Positions 1-12,075 of a stretch of 64,000 nucleotides of DNA are shown one piece after another. Location of the stretch: contig CM049314.1 of the NCBI GenBank assembly GCA_026874595.1, positions 26,919,729-26,983,728 on the forward strand, given 5' to 3'. Made by a program: the position numbers and the translations under genes. The DNA is from Sipunculus nudus. Taxonomy: Eukaryota; Annelida; Sipuncula; Golfingiida; Sipunculidae. Position 1 is the stretch's first letter, and each line of letters starts with the position of its first letter. The notes under the pieces are model-generated. The model was given only the letters and a program-made list of their open reading frames with translations, did not search any database and was not told the DNA's origin.

Positions 1-505
1 ATGTAATGAGAGTTACAGAGTAGTTTAATTAGCTTCCACCTGACGGACTAGTTTTGGCATCAAGCATTAAAGCTGAAAACTCAAAGAGATTAACAGGCTG
101 CTGCCAAACTACTGTTGTTAATTGTACCGTTTTGGCAACTTCCTTTCTCCCATGGTGCTATAGATGGGTTCTTTTTTTTCTTCTTATCCTTCTTACTTAT
201 ATACAAACTGCTGATCTAAGATGTGGTCAGTTGTTTAAAAACTGATTAAATTTTCAGGCTCTGCTTGAAAACGAAATGATTCCATCATGAAATGCTAACG
301 ATAATTCAAAACGCAAAATCTACAATATTAAGATAACTTTACTGAGCTGCCGAAAATAATGTCCGAAATGCCAGCGCCATGTGGGCCGTTATGTCAATTA
401 TTAGTTGGTCGTCTTAAACCTACACTCACCAGGAACTGATATGCGACAGATTACATGACAAACGTAAAGTACGGTTAACTCGAGGACGAGAGAACAGTTA
501 CTTAC

Positions 506-3500
506 ATGGAAGTGGGAATCTGAACCATGGGGCGTCAACCACAGACTGGGTCTTCAGGTCTGTCCTTACCGCTCGTTTCCAGTTCTCGTCTCCTTCTAGA
601 GCGCCGCCTACCGTCAATAGGAAGCACAAGAACCAGACGAGTAAAACCGCAATAAGAAGCTGTCAAGAAAGAAAGAAAAAATATATCATGAATAATTTGT
701 TTCAGGACGAGCCTGCACAGAACGATATTTTTTTGTCTTCTGAAATTTTATCAAAGCTGTTAAAATACGGTGTCAAGTATGTATAAAAAAAGAAACAATG
801 CATAAGATGATCAATAATCTCATTGTGCGCATGCCTTTCAATACATTTTTATTGTAATCTCTACTTTGAGAGTGGTTCCAATTCTTTTTATGAAACTGTT
901 ATTTATAACCGTGACATGTTATTTAGTTACCAAGACTTAAATTCTTACCGGAAACAACCCAAACGGTCGTGTCCACATGATGCCACAGTTCCGCTTCCGG
1001 AAGTTAAAGGAGGGTGTCGGGACGCTGATCTCCGTCATGTATTGTCCGAGTATGCTGGCCAGGACAGTGGTTCTGTAATAAAACACCGATGTATTCCTGG
1101 CAATAGTTATAGAGAGCGACTTGGGCTGGAATATTTTCTATATCTCTTTAACTATTTTTATTTCAAGAATGTAGAATATGGTGGGTGCTTATACGTACGT
1201 AATAGCGATTGGCCAGCTGGATCCGGACATGTTGGCACCGATATTCGCTAGGGGCAGCCCCAGCATTGTAATGACGACAGCGACCACTAGGTGGCTTACG
1301 TACGGCAGGACTAGTCCAAGGATGCCGGAGTAACCGAGCACTATGTTGACTACAGCGGCACCTATTAGCGCTCCTTGTGCCTGATGGGTTACAGAGAAGA
1401 ACAAATATAACTCCTTCATGTTGTACCACTTGTTACTGATGTTCTTAAGCAGTTGGGTCAAAATAGATTAAACGCTATACAAAATAACAACACAAGTATA
1501 ATTTCTAACCTCATTCAGCTTGGGGCGCCACTGGTCTGTTGCATTGCATGTACTGTTAACACCAGCTGTAATGTTACCGTTTGGAACTGAAAATACATAT
1601 ATGGGATAAAAACCTTTTTTAAACTTTAAAAGTCTTAAATGGAAACAATACCACCGCATAATTCGCCTGTTGTAAGTCCAATGATGACTGACCTGATCTA
1701 ATTTATATTTTGCAGAGAATTATAAATAGTGAGTTTAATCGAAATCCATCAGATTTCTGGCCACACTGCCGCTAAATCTGATGACTTCTTATCTGAAAGG
1801 TTATGTATAGATTTTGAAGTGAATCGAAATTATTTGAGATATTTTATTGCCATATTAAGAGTGACTTTCATGAAAATCCACCAAATTGCTGGTAATTTAT
1901 TTTAGCGACCCCAAAGGTCAGCGGACGATCGGAATGATGGACATTGAGCCCGCAGAATGGACGGGCGCTGCCAATAACCATAATAGGACCTTTGTACAGA
2001 AAGGCGGTACGAACCAACTTTATTCGTTTATCGTATGGTTTAGTAACATTTAAAGAAAAGTATCCACAAACTCCTAAAAAGGGCTGCAGCATATACGTTG
2101 CCTTATATATCAATTAAAAAAAAACATACGCAGACTGCTAATCAACGTGGGATCTACAACTATTTCAGTAACCCTTATAAGTGGACATCCATATTAAGCC
2201 TCGATATGTGAGTCAGTTATTTCCAGAGCAATATTACAAAATGCGAGTTATTGCTGATGGATGCAGCCGTGTTTATGAAATATAAGTAAAATACTTATGA
2301 AAGAAAACTCGTATTAACTTGTATGTGTCTAATATCCAATTTCATCTGTACGCAGACGACACCCAGATTTACCTGGCCTTTTGTTTCAAAACTGATCCTT
2401 CTATTCACTCAGCTATGGCTTCAGTTCAGTTGTGTATCTCTGAAGTTGGTGAATAGATGGTGAGAAATAAACTGAACCTAGACAGAACTGGAAGTTAGTG
2501 AATAGTGGTGAGAAATAAACTGAAGGGAAACGGTGACAAGACGGAACTTTTGATCCTCACGGCTTCCAGGCTAAGACCCAGAGTAGAGCTCACTACTATA
2601 AACATTAGTGGTTGCTCTATCACAGCTAGTCCAGCCATGAGGAATCTTGGTAGCTGGTTCGACCAGGCAGCCACCATGGGGCAGCATGTACAGTTTGTGT
2701 AAAAATCCAGCTACTTCCATCTGCACAACATTGCTGCCATTAGACACATGCTCACCAGAGAAGCAACTGAAAAACACATGGACGCCTTTAATACATCTAG
2801 GCTTGACAACATTACCTCGCTCTTGATAAATATCCCGGCATCAGTTACGAACACGCTTCAGCGTGTGCTCAACACGGCAGCCAGTATTGTAGTAAGGCAA
2901 TATAACGAGATAGCATCTCAGACATCCTACAGCAACTCCACTGGCTGCCTGTGCCACAGAGAATAAGTTTCAAAGTGCTATGTCTCATACACGGATGTGT
3001 TTATGGTAGTGCTCCAAGCTTACTTGCTAAGCCTTTTACGGCCATACCAGCCATGACGTAGTTTACGCTCTAGTGACCAGCATCTTCTGTGTCAACCAGC
3101 TGTTCATACGAGGACTTTTTCGCTCTTTTTCAGTGACTGCGCCAGAATTATAGAGAGAGTTACCCCCAAAACACGCATGTGTGAGAATTATATGACAGTT
3201 TCAAAAGACAAAAAAATCTGTTTCGGGCTGCATTTTTTAAATTTATAGTTTTGCTCTTTATAAACATTACCTAGGCCTACATTTAGTTATATTTATAATG
3301 GGTACATCATCTTTCAGCTGCAATTTATAGCATATCCTACCATCATATTTTTAATTATTTATCTCGAACCAAATAGTTGTTATAGCTTTCTTTACTTTTT
3401 CTTAAATTCATATCATTATATGTTTTATCACACGCAACTTAGCAGCACATCCTAGTGACAGTACTCTACCACACGGAAGCGTTTATTATAATGTACAATG

Positions 3501-5410
3501 GTTTCATCCAGTTTGTACTATAATACATTTTCATTGAAACAGTGTTAAAGTAGCTCCCACTCTCCAGGTCAGATGTCGATTCTCATCTGTACCTGAAGAG
3601 TGAGAGTGACAGAAGGTAAGACCAAAAATTTGCACTTAGAGAGTGCAGACCTCCGCCAAGGCAGCTCATTAAACCCACATGATACTTAAAGAATACAGCG
3701 TTTTTCCACTAATATATCCTGGATCAAGACAGTGATCTGGATAAAACCCAACATTTAACCAATTATTCTTCGTATTCTTGCCGAGCTATCCTGAAAAGTT
3801 TATCAAAATCCATTCATAAATTTTGATCAAATCAGCCAACGGACAAACAAACAGATAGACAGACAAACCAACGCCGCCGAAAACCCAAGCCGCCTGGTAA
3901 CAGTTATTAGTTAAATACAGAGGCAGATCCAGGATTTGGGAGAGGGGAGGGTCCAATCCAGGAGGACTGAAAAGAATGACTTAAATAACGTCTTCTGGTC
4001 AAGAAGGGGGGGGGGGGGCCGCGCCTTATACATTTTTTTAACACCTATGAAAAAGTTGTTGCAGCTCAAAATTGGGGTAGTTGCGTACCCCTTGGACCCC
4101 TTCCCCGGATCCGTAACTTAAATTCAAGGTGTAGATTACACAAAAAGGCTTTAGCAGCGTGGATGTAAAAATGTGATAACATTACACATGAATAATTCCG
4201 CATGGATGCATCAATGGGTAAAGCACGTCTTAGCACTTTTTTTAGTAAGAAGTAGAATAGTCGTGCACACTAATGAGAGAATGGACAATTAAAATATTTA
4301 CCTGGACAGTCCCACTTGGAAATAGAAGACATGGCAATGAGCGGCAGGATATAGGAGGCCGATGTCCCTTGAACAATTGGAAGCCTAATAATAATAATAA
4401 TAACAATAATGACAATAATAATTATAATTATAATGTTAATTGTTTTATAATAACGATAAATGAAACTAAACATCCTAACCCAATTTTTTACTCCAGACAA
4501 ATATTTTGGGAACAATTAACAATATAATTATCGGAATGATAGAAATTTGTGCAGAATATTAGTGAAAAAAAAAACATTTTTTTACCTGTTCCCAAGCGTT
4601 GTCTGTAAAAGAGTGGCGAAGCCGGCAACCAACAAAATGGTACTGATCAACTGACCACGTGACAGAACGTCTCTCATACCCACGGCGTCGGCTATGACGG
4701 CAGCTGTAGCGATCTCGGATACCGACATGACGAGGAAATGCTTCAGGTTCAAAATATAAAAAAAAACATTCATTTTAAAAGATAAAACATAAAAAAATAA
4801 TATTAATTGGATTTCCTTTGTCAGTGAACATAGTAAATAAAAGGTGTTCTCAAGTTTCGATTTGTCATGTTTGCTGAAGCCATAACATGGGTTGAACCAT
4901 TTCGATGTTTTTTTCATTATTTTGGCATATCGGTATTCAACGCAGTGAGACACACCATGCTTTTACTGTTAAACCATATATTATATATAATATATCACCT
5001 CTCAGTGAGATCACCTCTCAGGCTTCCACACAATAATAATATCAAGTAATCCATGAACGTCAGCAACTTATACGTAAACTTTCCCATACAGACTACATAA
5101 TAAATCATTTAATATACCATTTATGTATGGATTATTCATAATCATGGACTTGCACTACCAGATCACACCCACATTAGTCGTCAATCATCATCAGCATTAA
5201 GCCGGTGAGCATTATGAACTTCAAAATATTAATGTGTCAGAGGACATGAACTAAACATAACTGGGACACTCATAACCTAGCATTATGGGTAAAATGACAA
5301 TGACACACTCGGAACCTGGGTCAACAGGGTACAAATTCAGAGTAGCGAATCACATATCCATCAATCGATACCATGCATTATGGTCATTTGTAATTGTTTA
5401 ACTAACATAA

Positions 5411-5464
<54 letters not shown>

Positions 5465-8400
5465 ATTCAGATAATATCGTGGGCTTAAAATTTCGTGTTT
5501 TTTTGTACAAAACGCATATCGTGGGGTATTTGAATTCGTGGAAAGACCATGAATATTATAGAAAATCTTGGTTATTAATATCTTAATGTGCGCAAGGAAG
5601 ATGAGAACATATGTACACAGACAGTACACCGGTACCTCGACTCAGATGCTTATCACACGGTGCGCCTGTACCGCGGTCAATTAGGTCAGTGTTGAGCAAA
5701 CAAGGTTCACCCGACCCTAACAAAGGAGTTAACCAGCCGTAACCGACACGTGCCGGACAATACATCGGCTGTTAGTTGTAACACACGATACATCACCTAT
5801 TAGTTATAACACCCGATCCCTCCACGTTCACAGAAAAGTTAACCCTCACTTGATCGGAGGAAAAATAAAACGGGACCGTCCACTTGAACGTTTTTACCTT
5901 TTTTAATCATGGCGGTAGTCACATGTGGCACCTGTAAATCTTAGACGGGGCCGTGGGACATACAAGAGACAAGACTCGTTCGGCATTCAACGTGTCAACT
6001 AAAAAAAAAAAAAAAGGAACAGAAATCGGCATAATGGGTCGACTAGACAGGAATTTTTCTCTTCTGAAAATTTGAGGGGCATAATTTGCATTTGTTTTCT
6101 GCGACACTTTCTTTTTAAAAATTTATGTACAACTATCGGCAATATTCGGAGGAAATACCGTCTATCATATTAATGGCTCATTTTTATGCACGCAACTGCA
6201 GTCGGCAATATTCGGAATAAGTTCTAATTACTTTCGCGTCCCCGCCGTAATGCAAATGAGCCAATAAGGAGCGTAAGTCTCGTTTTATCTCTATTGAAAG
6301 AAGGTTGAAAAAAGCCGTGCCTCGGTAGCTGTGGTTACGAACATTGGAACAAGTGTACCGTTCTTGTCGTGTCAGAACTACCGATTTGAGCGATAGAAAT
6401 GTGGCATTGTTCTTGAATATTTTACCCGAAACGTTGAAAAGAGGAAATGTGGGGATTTGTTTTCTAGTTTAAAGTAAAGTTTGATATTGTTTTATTGTGA
6501 ACATTTCAGGGGGCCGTGTTTGTGCGATATTGGGGGAAATAATGGAATTGACAACATAATATTTATAAATCACGTATTTTTTTTAGTATTACAGGAAATG
6601 CAATGCAGTACATTTATTATATGTATCAATGGCAATCATAAAATAGTAATAAACCATTGTTGTACCTTTATTAAAAAATTCAGCCAGCGATAATAACTAT
6701 ATATAGATGAAGTCGACCACCAGCTGCTGTTAAGGTAATTTCTGATCTTATGATTTTTTTATCGTGGGAATCATGAATTCGTGGATTAACTTTGTCCATG
6801 AAAACCACGAAAATAAAATCCAAACTAATATTTCTGAATCTACAGTATATATATATATATATATATGGGGCACTTGGGGAACATGTGAGAGGCTCTCATA
6901 AACTGTATCAAATGAGCGTGTTGCAAGATGGATGGTATTTGTGTTCCTGGCGGGCAGCAATACCACTCTCAGATCAAAGACGCCTCAGTTTTCAGTGGAT
7001 CCCGCCACCTCACCGTTACTGTCTTAAGCAATCAGTCAGCTAACATTAAACATCAAACATACCGTCTGTGGAGCCACAGATATTAGCCAGGTAAACCAAG
7101 TGCATAAAGGCGAGATGGAATTGTGTACGGATTCTACGGGCCTCGTCGGCAAGAACAGCATGGTTGAAAGGCAGGACATAATTAGTTTTTTTTTAAGGTT
7201 ATATAATTGGTTAGGGAATATAGGTAATGCCGTGGTTCCCTTGCCAAATTTTTCTTTACTTTAGTCGACCGCGACATCTCAGCAACGACCCGCCGAATGT
7301 TTTAATAATCGGAACGTTAATCATGCAGTTCCTATATGAGTAGTGATACAAGGTTTGAAAGGAAAGGGGGCGGGGGCGGCGGGTGACGTGATCAAGATCA
7401 TGCGTCCGTGTTTCCGCAGCTGATTATTTTGTCTTGGTGTCTTTAATATAGTGGGATCGGGTGAGAGGTTTGACCAATCTAGGCCAGATATAACCTATGC
7501 AACAACATAAATCACCTTTTTATAATCTAATTGTTTTTATTAGAATGTTCCAATTCTTTTATGCATCCGGACAGATGCGGATTCAGGATTTTATAAAAGG
7601 GGCTAAATATATAGTGAGGCTGCGAAGCGTCAGAGGCTAGGAGCAAAGTCGGGGGGGGGGGGGGTAAACTTTTAGAACATCTATCCTTCTATGGTGCAGT
7701 CTGGGGAAGTTTCCGAATTGTATTTCAGTATTAATCGCAATTTGTTCTAATAAAGATTTTTAGGTCGGAAAGGGTTCGGTCATCCTCTTAATCCGCCCCT
7801 ATGTTAGTCAGCATATCCATTAACAAACCACATAACCTGATACCAGGACAGACCTCTAAGTTTTTTTTAGCTTATATCACATACCTGTAGACCGAGAAGC
7901 ACGCCCAGGTACTAGGGAGGGGTGTCATCAATTGTATACAACATTAATTAGTGAATTATGGAACTGTCTCTCCGAGACAGAGTATTTAGAACTGGAACGA
8001 TTGCTTAGATTTTGCCTTAAAGTTTCTCAGGGTTTTCGTAAACGCACACGTTCGGTATGTGTAACCAGTATGCTCGGGTTTTTTAGTATGCGAGGATTTA
8101 TAGACATTTCTAAACTTTTATTCTTGCGCCGGTTATGTTGTTTACCAATAGGAAATCCATGTTAGACCATTTTCTTTGCAAGACTTTATCAAGTCAGTAT
8201 TTGCAAATGGTCAACAAGTAAGGGTTTTGCTAAGGACATTATTGATATCCTTAAGAAACACAACTTAATGTACACGTTAGAGCAGTTCCTCAGTTATGGA
8301 CTGTTTCCTGGAAAACAAGTCTGGAAAAAGGTTGTTATGCAAGCGATAGCGTCGAATGAACAACTAATTTTCGAAGAAAATGCTGCCGGGGATGCCAACC

Positions 8401-9520
8401 TTACAAATTCTAATAAAGTCATGCCGTTTTGTTGTATCAAACCATCTCCTTTGTGGAGAGCAGCCATGTACTTTCCGCGTTCCTTGTTCGTATTCATGTT
8501 TTTGGCTCGACTGCTAGTAGATCCATGCCTACGTTATACTGATAATGAACTTTGTATACAATGTGGCTGCATGGTCTCAGACAAAGTAGAACACTGTGTA
8601 TTTGACTGTAATGCCTTAAATGGCAAGAGACAAAAAATCTGGACCACGATGCGTTTGAACATGCAAGATTTTTTAATTGATTATTTAGTTTTAGATCGAT
8701 CTATTGATCGAGGCCGTGTTATAAAGCCCTATGCCAGATGAATTATTTCTTGGGGACGAGGAATATTTTACATTTATATGTATATATATGGGCTAAGTTC
8801 ATATATTTTTCAGTTCAAGTTACCTCATGAAGCATGCATGCTTGCTTGCATTTAGTGTCATTTAATACATATACCAACTGTTTAATTATGCTTTATTGGG
8901 TGCGCTGGAATATGTGCTAACATATGGCTGTCACTGTATATAAATTTATTATTATAACTATAATGAAGCGTGTTTCTAGATAATATTTTTATACAATTCT
9001 CAGTTCAATTCCTTTTGTTTAATTCCTTGTGTTACGTTTGGTAATTCTTTATCTTCTTATATGTCGCACTTTGTATCTTTGTATATTACTGAATTTTCTG
9101 CTTTTACGCATATATATATTGATTGTATATCTTCATCATTGGAGGAAATAAAGACTATCAATCAATCAATTAATAGCAATTTGTTCTATTAAAGATTTTT
9201 AGGTCGGAAACGGGTTCGGTCATCCTCTAAATCCGCCCCTATGTTAGTCAGCATACCCATTAACAAACCACACAACCTGATACCAGGAGAGACCTCTAAG
9301 TTTTTTTTTAGCTTATATCACATACCTGTAGACCGAGAAGCACGCCAAGGTACCAGGGAGGGGTGTCATCAATTGTATACAACATCTGTTCCGCGGTTAC
9401 CACGTCCGTATCTTTCAGCTGATCAGTCACCTCACCCATACTGCTCAGTTTCATCTCCCTGGTCTTGCGACCAGCGTCCATTTTCTCATCGCTCTGTCTT
9501 GTATCCGACGCGGCGGCCAT
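506..9520 (-). CDS. SLC23-like: SLC23-family nucleobase/ascorbate transporter SLC23-a (5' part, 3' exons off window)
   Basis: Polytopic plasma-membrane permease of the nucleobase-ascorbate transporter (NAT/SLC23) family; vertebrate members carry vitamin C or nucleobases with Na+. Exons read on the minus strand: 9520-9326, 4740-4586, 4384-4302, 1586-1510, 1380-1199, 1072-949, 659-506. All borders are GT/AG and the phases join into one frame. The start is the ATG at 9520, giving a hydrophilic N-terminus of about 45 residues. Then comes the family motif TIDDTPPWYLGVLLGLQ, joining across the first intron to HFLVMSV, which recreates the TM1 QH motif. Later exons give GMRDVLSRGQ, LLQTTLGNRLPIVQG, an extracellular loop ending in DQWRPKLNE, the TM block QGALIGAAVVN, and LLIAVLLVWFLCFLLTVGGA. 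The last visible exon ends in phase 1 at the position matching human SLC23A1 before CQWG; the TM8 signature and C-terminus lie left of the window. Intron 1 (4.6 kb) holds a LINE, a pseudo-exon and an inverted-repeat element. Family is secure; substrate is unknown. Confidence 0.9.
2337..3200 (+). mobile_element. Decayed LINE fragment (CR1/L2/jockey-type RT)
   Basis: The frame shows the RT catalytic motif LYADDTQIYL near 2345. It continues in stop-broken frames with KTELLILT, SITASPAMRNLG, a degenerate HLHNIAAIRH, TSRLDNITSLL and LQRVLNTAA, then remnants of the region after RT. These are standard landmarks of CR1/L2-like ORF2. Several stops, frameshifts and a local duplication of about 50 bp (around 2445-2525) show it is dead. 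It lies upstream of the 1510-1586 exon in an SLC23-a intron, antisense to the gene. Confidence 0.8.
3635..3900. repeat. Interspersed repeat with CCTCCGCCAAGG end
   Basis: Contains CCTCCGCCAAGG, an ATCAAAATCCATTCATAA block and a run of CAGACAGA-type words. These are shared loosely with copies near 39.9, 44.6 and 59.4 kb and resemble RTE-type 3' ends seen in many invertebrates. Non-coding. Confidence 0.45.
3920..4118. mobile_element. G-rich MITE-like element, copy 1
   Basis: Starts with a GCAGATCCAGGATTT-type end, has a central run of G at about 4007-4018, and ends CCCCGGATCCGTAACT. Its ends and its GGTCCAA block match the copies at 16.8 and 28.2 kb. Confidence 0.6.
5414..5458. repeat. (TA)n microsatellite
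   Basis: Uninterrupted TA dinucleotide tract abutting the inverted-repeat element; it gives spurious IYIYIY reading frames on both strands. Confidence 0.95.
5459..6845. mobile_element. Candidate inverted-repeat element inserted in a (TA)n tract
   Basis: The left end ACTGTAGATTCAGA (5459 on) recurs as its reverse complement at the right end (about 6831-6844). Both ends are bounded on the outside by (TA)n. The inverted similarity continues inward for roughly 60-100 bp, with TTTCGTG and GAATTCGTGG-type blocks on both arms. No transposase-like ORF lies between, so it looks like a non-autonomous element, or two inverted copies of a smaller repeat. Confidence 0.5.
7730..7944. repeat. Left copy of a roughly 215-bp target-site duplication
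   Basis: Nearly identical to 9169-9385, with roughly ten scattered differences. It spans about 155 bp of intron, the splice donor and 60 bp of coding exon. The two copies directly bracket the LINE, with nothing else between. Confidence 0.85.
7885..7944 (-). pseudogene. Dead duplicate of the 3' part of the first SLC23-a coding exon
   Basis: Matches 9326-9385 over 60 bp, including the GT donor, but the Trp codon of DDTPPWYL has become TAG. It begins abruptly at the ATG of MLYTIDD, exactly where the LINE insertion starts. It is the left copy of the target duplication flanking the LINE, so it has no upstream exon part and is presumably spliced out within intron 1. Confidence 0.85.
7945..9168 (+). 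mobile_element. 5'-truncated non-LTR retrotransposon (LINE) 3' end
   Basis: Only the end of the RT-containing ORF and the 3' UTR remain, antisense to the host gene. Two overlapping reading frames (7945-8165 and 8268-8741) carry the end of ORF2, including FLRRLCCLPIG and a C-terminal CIQCGCMV...EHCVFDC arrangement. That C-x2-C...H-x4-C pattern is the zinc-knuckle-like C-terminal motif of many LINE ORF2 proteins. A frameshift lies between the two frames. About 430 bp of 3' UTR follows, ending in an (ATCA)n tail at 9156-9168. The clade cannot be fixed without the RT core. Confidence 0.75.
9169..9385. repeat. Right copy of a roughly 215-bp target-site duplication
   Basis: This copy is continuous with the 5' half of the SLC23-a coding exon (9386-9520) and keeps an open frame and functional-looking donor. 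It is therefore the copy used by the gene. Confidence 0.85.
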
Positions 9521-10550
9521 TTTCGTTTGACTGGGTTTATTACACCCCGTTTATCCTGACAGTTAAGACGATGCTTCGCCGGTAGTGTTTGGTCTCGTGT
9601 GTAGATTTTTTTCACAAAAAGGTCCTTTATGTCCGTTATCACAAGTATCTGAGTACTTGACCCATTTTCTCGTCTCTGTTAAGAATGTTTTACACACAGG
9701 GTGGCCTTGAGAGCAATTGTGTTGTAGAGATCCTATGAAACAAATTGACAACGTACGTTGTTATATGCATTCGCGCCCATCGTGCGATCAATTAATTCAA
9801 ATGAAGTTAAACCAATTTACCTTTGTACTTTCAGGATATAGGGTTATACCCGATGAAATACGTTACTGTAATCGAGAGGGGTACTTCTTGTGACGGGCTC
9901 AATATGTGACACCAGTCATCCGCTGTGCCAACATTAACGTGGCTGAGGTTCCAATGTCAGTACGTGAGTGGAAACATGAGAGTTTTGTATGATGAAATGA
10001 GACCTCCCTGAGCATAGTAAAATATGGCAGATAATAAGCTAGCGTGTCGAGATGACTCGAATTAGAACGGCATGGTGACGGACTTAAAACCAAGCTATCC
10101 ACTTGTCTTTTTAGGAGAATATATGTGATTGTTAGCTCACTCTGCGTAGGTTCTTAATAACTCCCTTTGATGAAGTTTATCTAAAAGCTGCTAGTAAACC
10201 ACGGTACATGGGTTCTTGCTTACATACAGAAAGCATCTCACTGAACGGCGTTGCTTTACATAGGGGTGCTAGACGGAGGGACGGACGGACAGACAGACAT
10301 CGGCGACCTAGGGTACAAGCTCATCAGGCATTTGGCCGGATAAGCTGAATATAACACAAAAAAAAAACAATTTGATATACCCGGTTAGCCAAATGATATT
10401 AAAACAAAACAACAAACCTATATTACAATAAGATGTACAGTCATACTAACGTAAATAATAATAAGCTTGTGTGAAAAAAAAGAAATAAAATTACCGTAAC
10501 CAGTACCGTAGCCTCTTTAGGGGAAAGGGGGGGGGGGGATGTCGAAGCAT

Positions 10551-10603
<53 letters not shown>

Positions 10604-10938
10604 AAACAAAACAAAAAAAAAATGTTGGCAGTATTTGCAAGAAATGTTCAATTTGACTGCTGCAATTATGGTCCGTGGTTAGAGCTTAATACAGTTAATT
10701 AGACAAATACCACAGAAATGCTAATTTATAGCAAGTATTAAAAAAAAATCAGTTCCCCATCCCACACCCTCCCCCTGAGGCTACGCCCCTACGCCCCCTC
10801 TGGCAAAACATTTACGCCCCCCTTCCCCTTTTAGAGTTTGCTCAGGCTGCGGCCCTGGTAACTGAAACATGATGCCGTCCAATCAACAACAAAGAAACCG
10901 ACAAAGATGAGGAGACAGGCGAGATCATCCTTACCTGG
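9521..10938. other. 5' flank of SLC23-a, no recognised gene
   Basis: Lies upstream of the SLC23-a start codon and must hold its 5' UTR and promoter; no TATA box or CpG-rich block could be picked out. Short cysteine-containing ORFs at 9563-9751 are not convincing. A GACGGACGGACAGACAGAC-type repeat sits near 10270-10300 and a (TA)n tract at 10553-10599. Confidence 0.5.
10553..10599. repeat. (TA)n microsatellite
   Basis: Uninterrupted TA tract. Confidence 0.95.
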
Positions 10939-11441
10939 GAAAAAATATTCAGTTTTCTCCTCAACAGGTATCAGTTTATCAAGTGGTATGAAAAAGAATT
11001 GAAATGCTTAGCAGCATCATGGACAGCAATTTACCTCGTTCTGTGGGCGTTTTTCTCTATGCACGGCCTGGTTTGCTGTGGTCATGACCGCCTCTCCCCC
11101 GGGTATGTCGGTTCTTGTAAGGGCCATGTACCCTCTGATAACATACAGCCCTGTAACTACCCGGCAATGCTGATAATTGATGATAAATGTACTTTCTGTG
11201 CTATGCGCTCGGCACCTGTGCTTGTACATACGTCTGTGTGCAGTAGCGTGCAAGTGACAGGCTACTGCTTCACTGACTCTACAGGTCCATCAAACTACCC
11301 AACAGTCAAAGAGCGCAGAACTCCGCCAAGGGAAAAAATGCCAAAATAATCCGCACCGGCTGATCCGCTTACATTGGACCCGAAATAGTACGCAGTATTT
11401 CCAGCAGATGTCAGCATTATTGGGAGGCCATTCTGAATTCC
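10939..11441 (-). other. Three weak exon-like segments, unidentified
   Basis: On the minus strand, three open stretches each end at a good donor: about 11441-11372 after an ACAG acceptor (GIQNGLPIMLTSAGNTAYYF, then GTAAGC), about 11125-11025 (TRTDIPGGEAVMTTANQAVH..., then GTAAAT), and about 10990-10939 (LDKLIPVEEKTEYFFP, then GTAAGG). I recognise no family, and an acceptor for the middle segment is ambiguous. They could be exons of an unknown gene or chance. The plus-strand ORF at 10999-11349 has a signal-like N-terminus but overlaps them. Confidence 0.25.
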
Positions 11442-11929
11442 TGTGATGATTTGCAGTTGTACAATCATACAATATATCCACATATTAACCTATTGAACGC
11501 ATCCTCTCATTAAAACTCACCACTCATTGAACGTTTAACTTTTAAACACATTAAACTAAATCCACCCATAACTGTTTTATCTACTCTGTACAGAGAGGCA
11601 GAAAAACAGCAAGACAGACAGAAAACAGACCAGTGGCGGATCCGGAGCCTCCCCCCCCCCCCCCCGCCCCTTTGAGCTGTAACATATCTCATTTGATCTA
11701 TTTCTTTTCCAATTATTAATTTTCGGAATTAATTTTCATATTTTAGATACATGTTTTTGTTAACTAGCAATTTAATTATAAGTTTATCCATATGTTATCA
11801 CATTCTAGTTCATAAGTTGAGGATATTAATGAACAATCCTGTGATTAAGAAAGCATCTTATTGTTTTTATACTGAGGTAGGGAGTCTTTCGATTATTGCA
11901 CCATATCCCCCTCCCCCCCTTTCGCCTGT

Positions 11930-12075
11930 GAGTGAGGCAAGGCCTTCCCTTAAGCCTACAGAGGTTAGCTTTGACTTGGCCGACCATAAAAACCTCACGG
12001 CTCCTCGGCTAATACTCAAATAAACTCATGGTCTGTGCTCTGTCAAGCAAGGTGCGCTGCCAAGACCACAGAAGC
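11930..12075 (-). mobile_element. Degraded tRNA-derived SINE fragment (family of 55.8-56.1 kb)
   Basis: Shares blocks such as TTAAGCCTACAGAG, GCCGACCATAAAAACCTCAC and CACAGAAGCC, in the same order and orientation as the fuller copy at 55765-56052. Confidence 0.55.

Noticed and set aside
9563-9751. Cys-containing minus-strand ORF resembling an EGF-like module
   Set aside because: The Cys spacing does not fit EGF, and it sits in the probable 5' UTR of SLC23-a.
10999-11349. 116-codon plus-strand ORF with a signal-like N-terminus and many Cys
   Set aside because: It is antisense to the exon-like segments, has no family resemblance and no upstream promoter evidence. Kept only as a remark.
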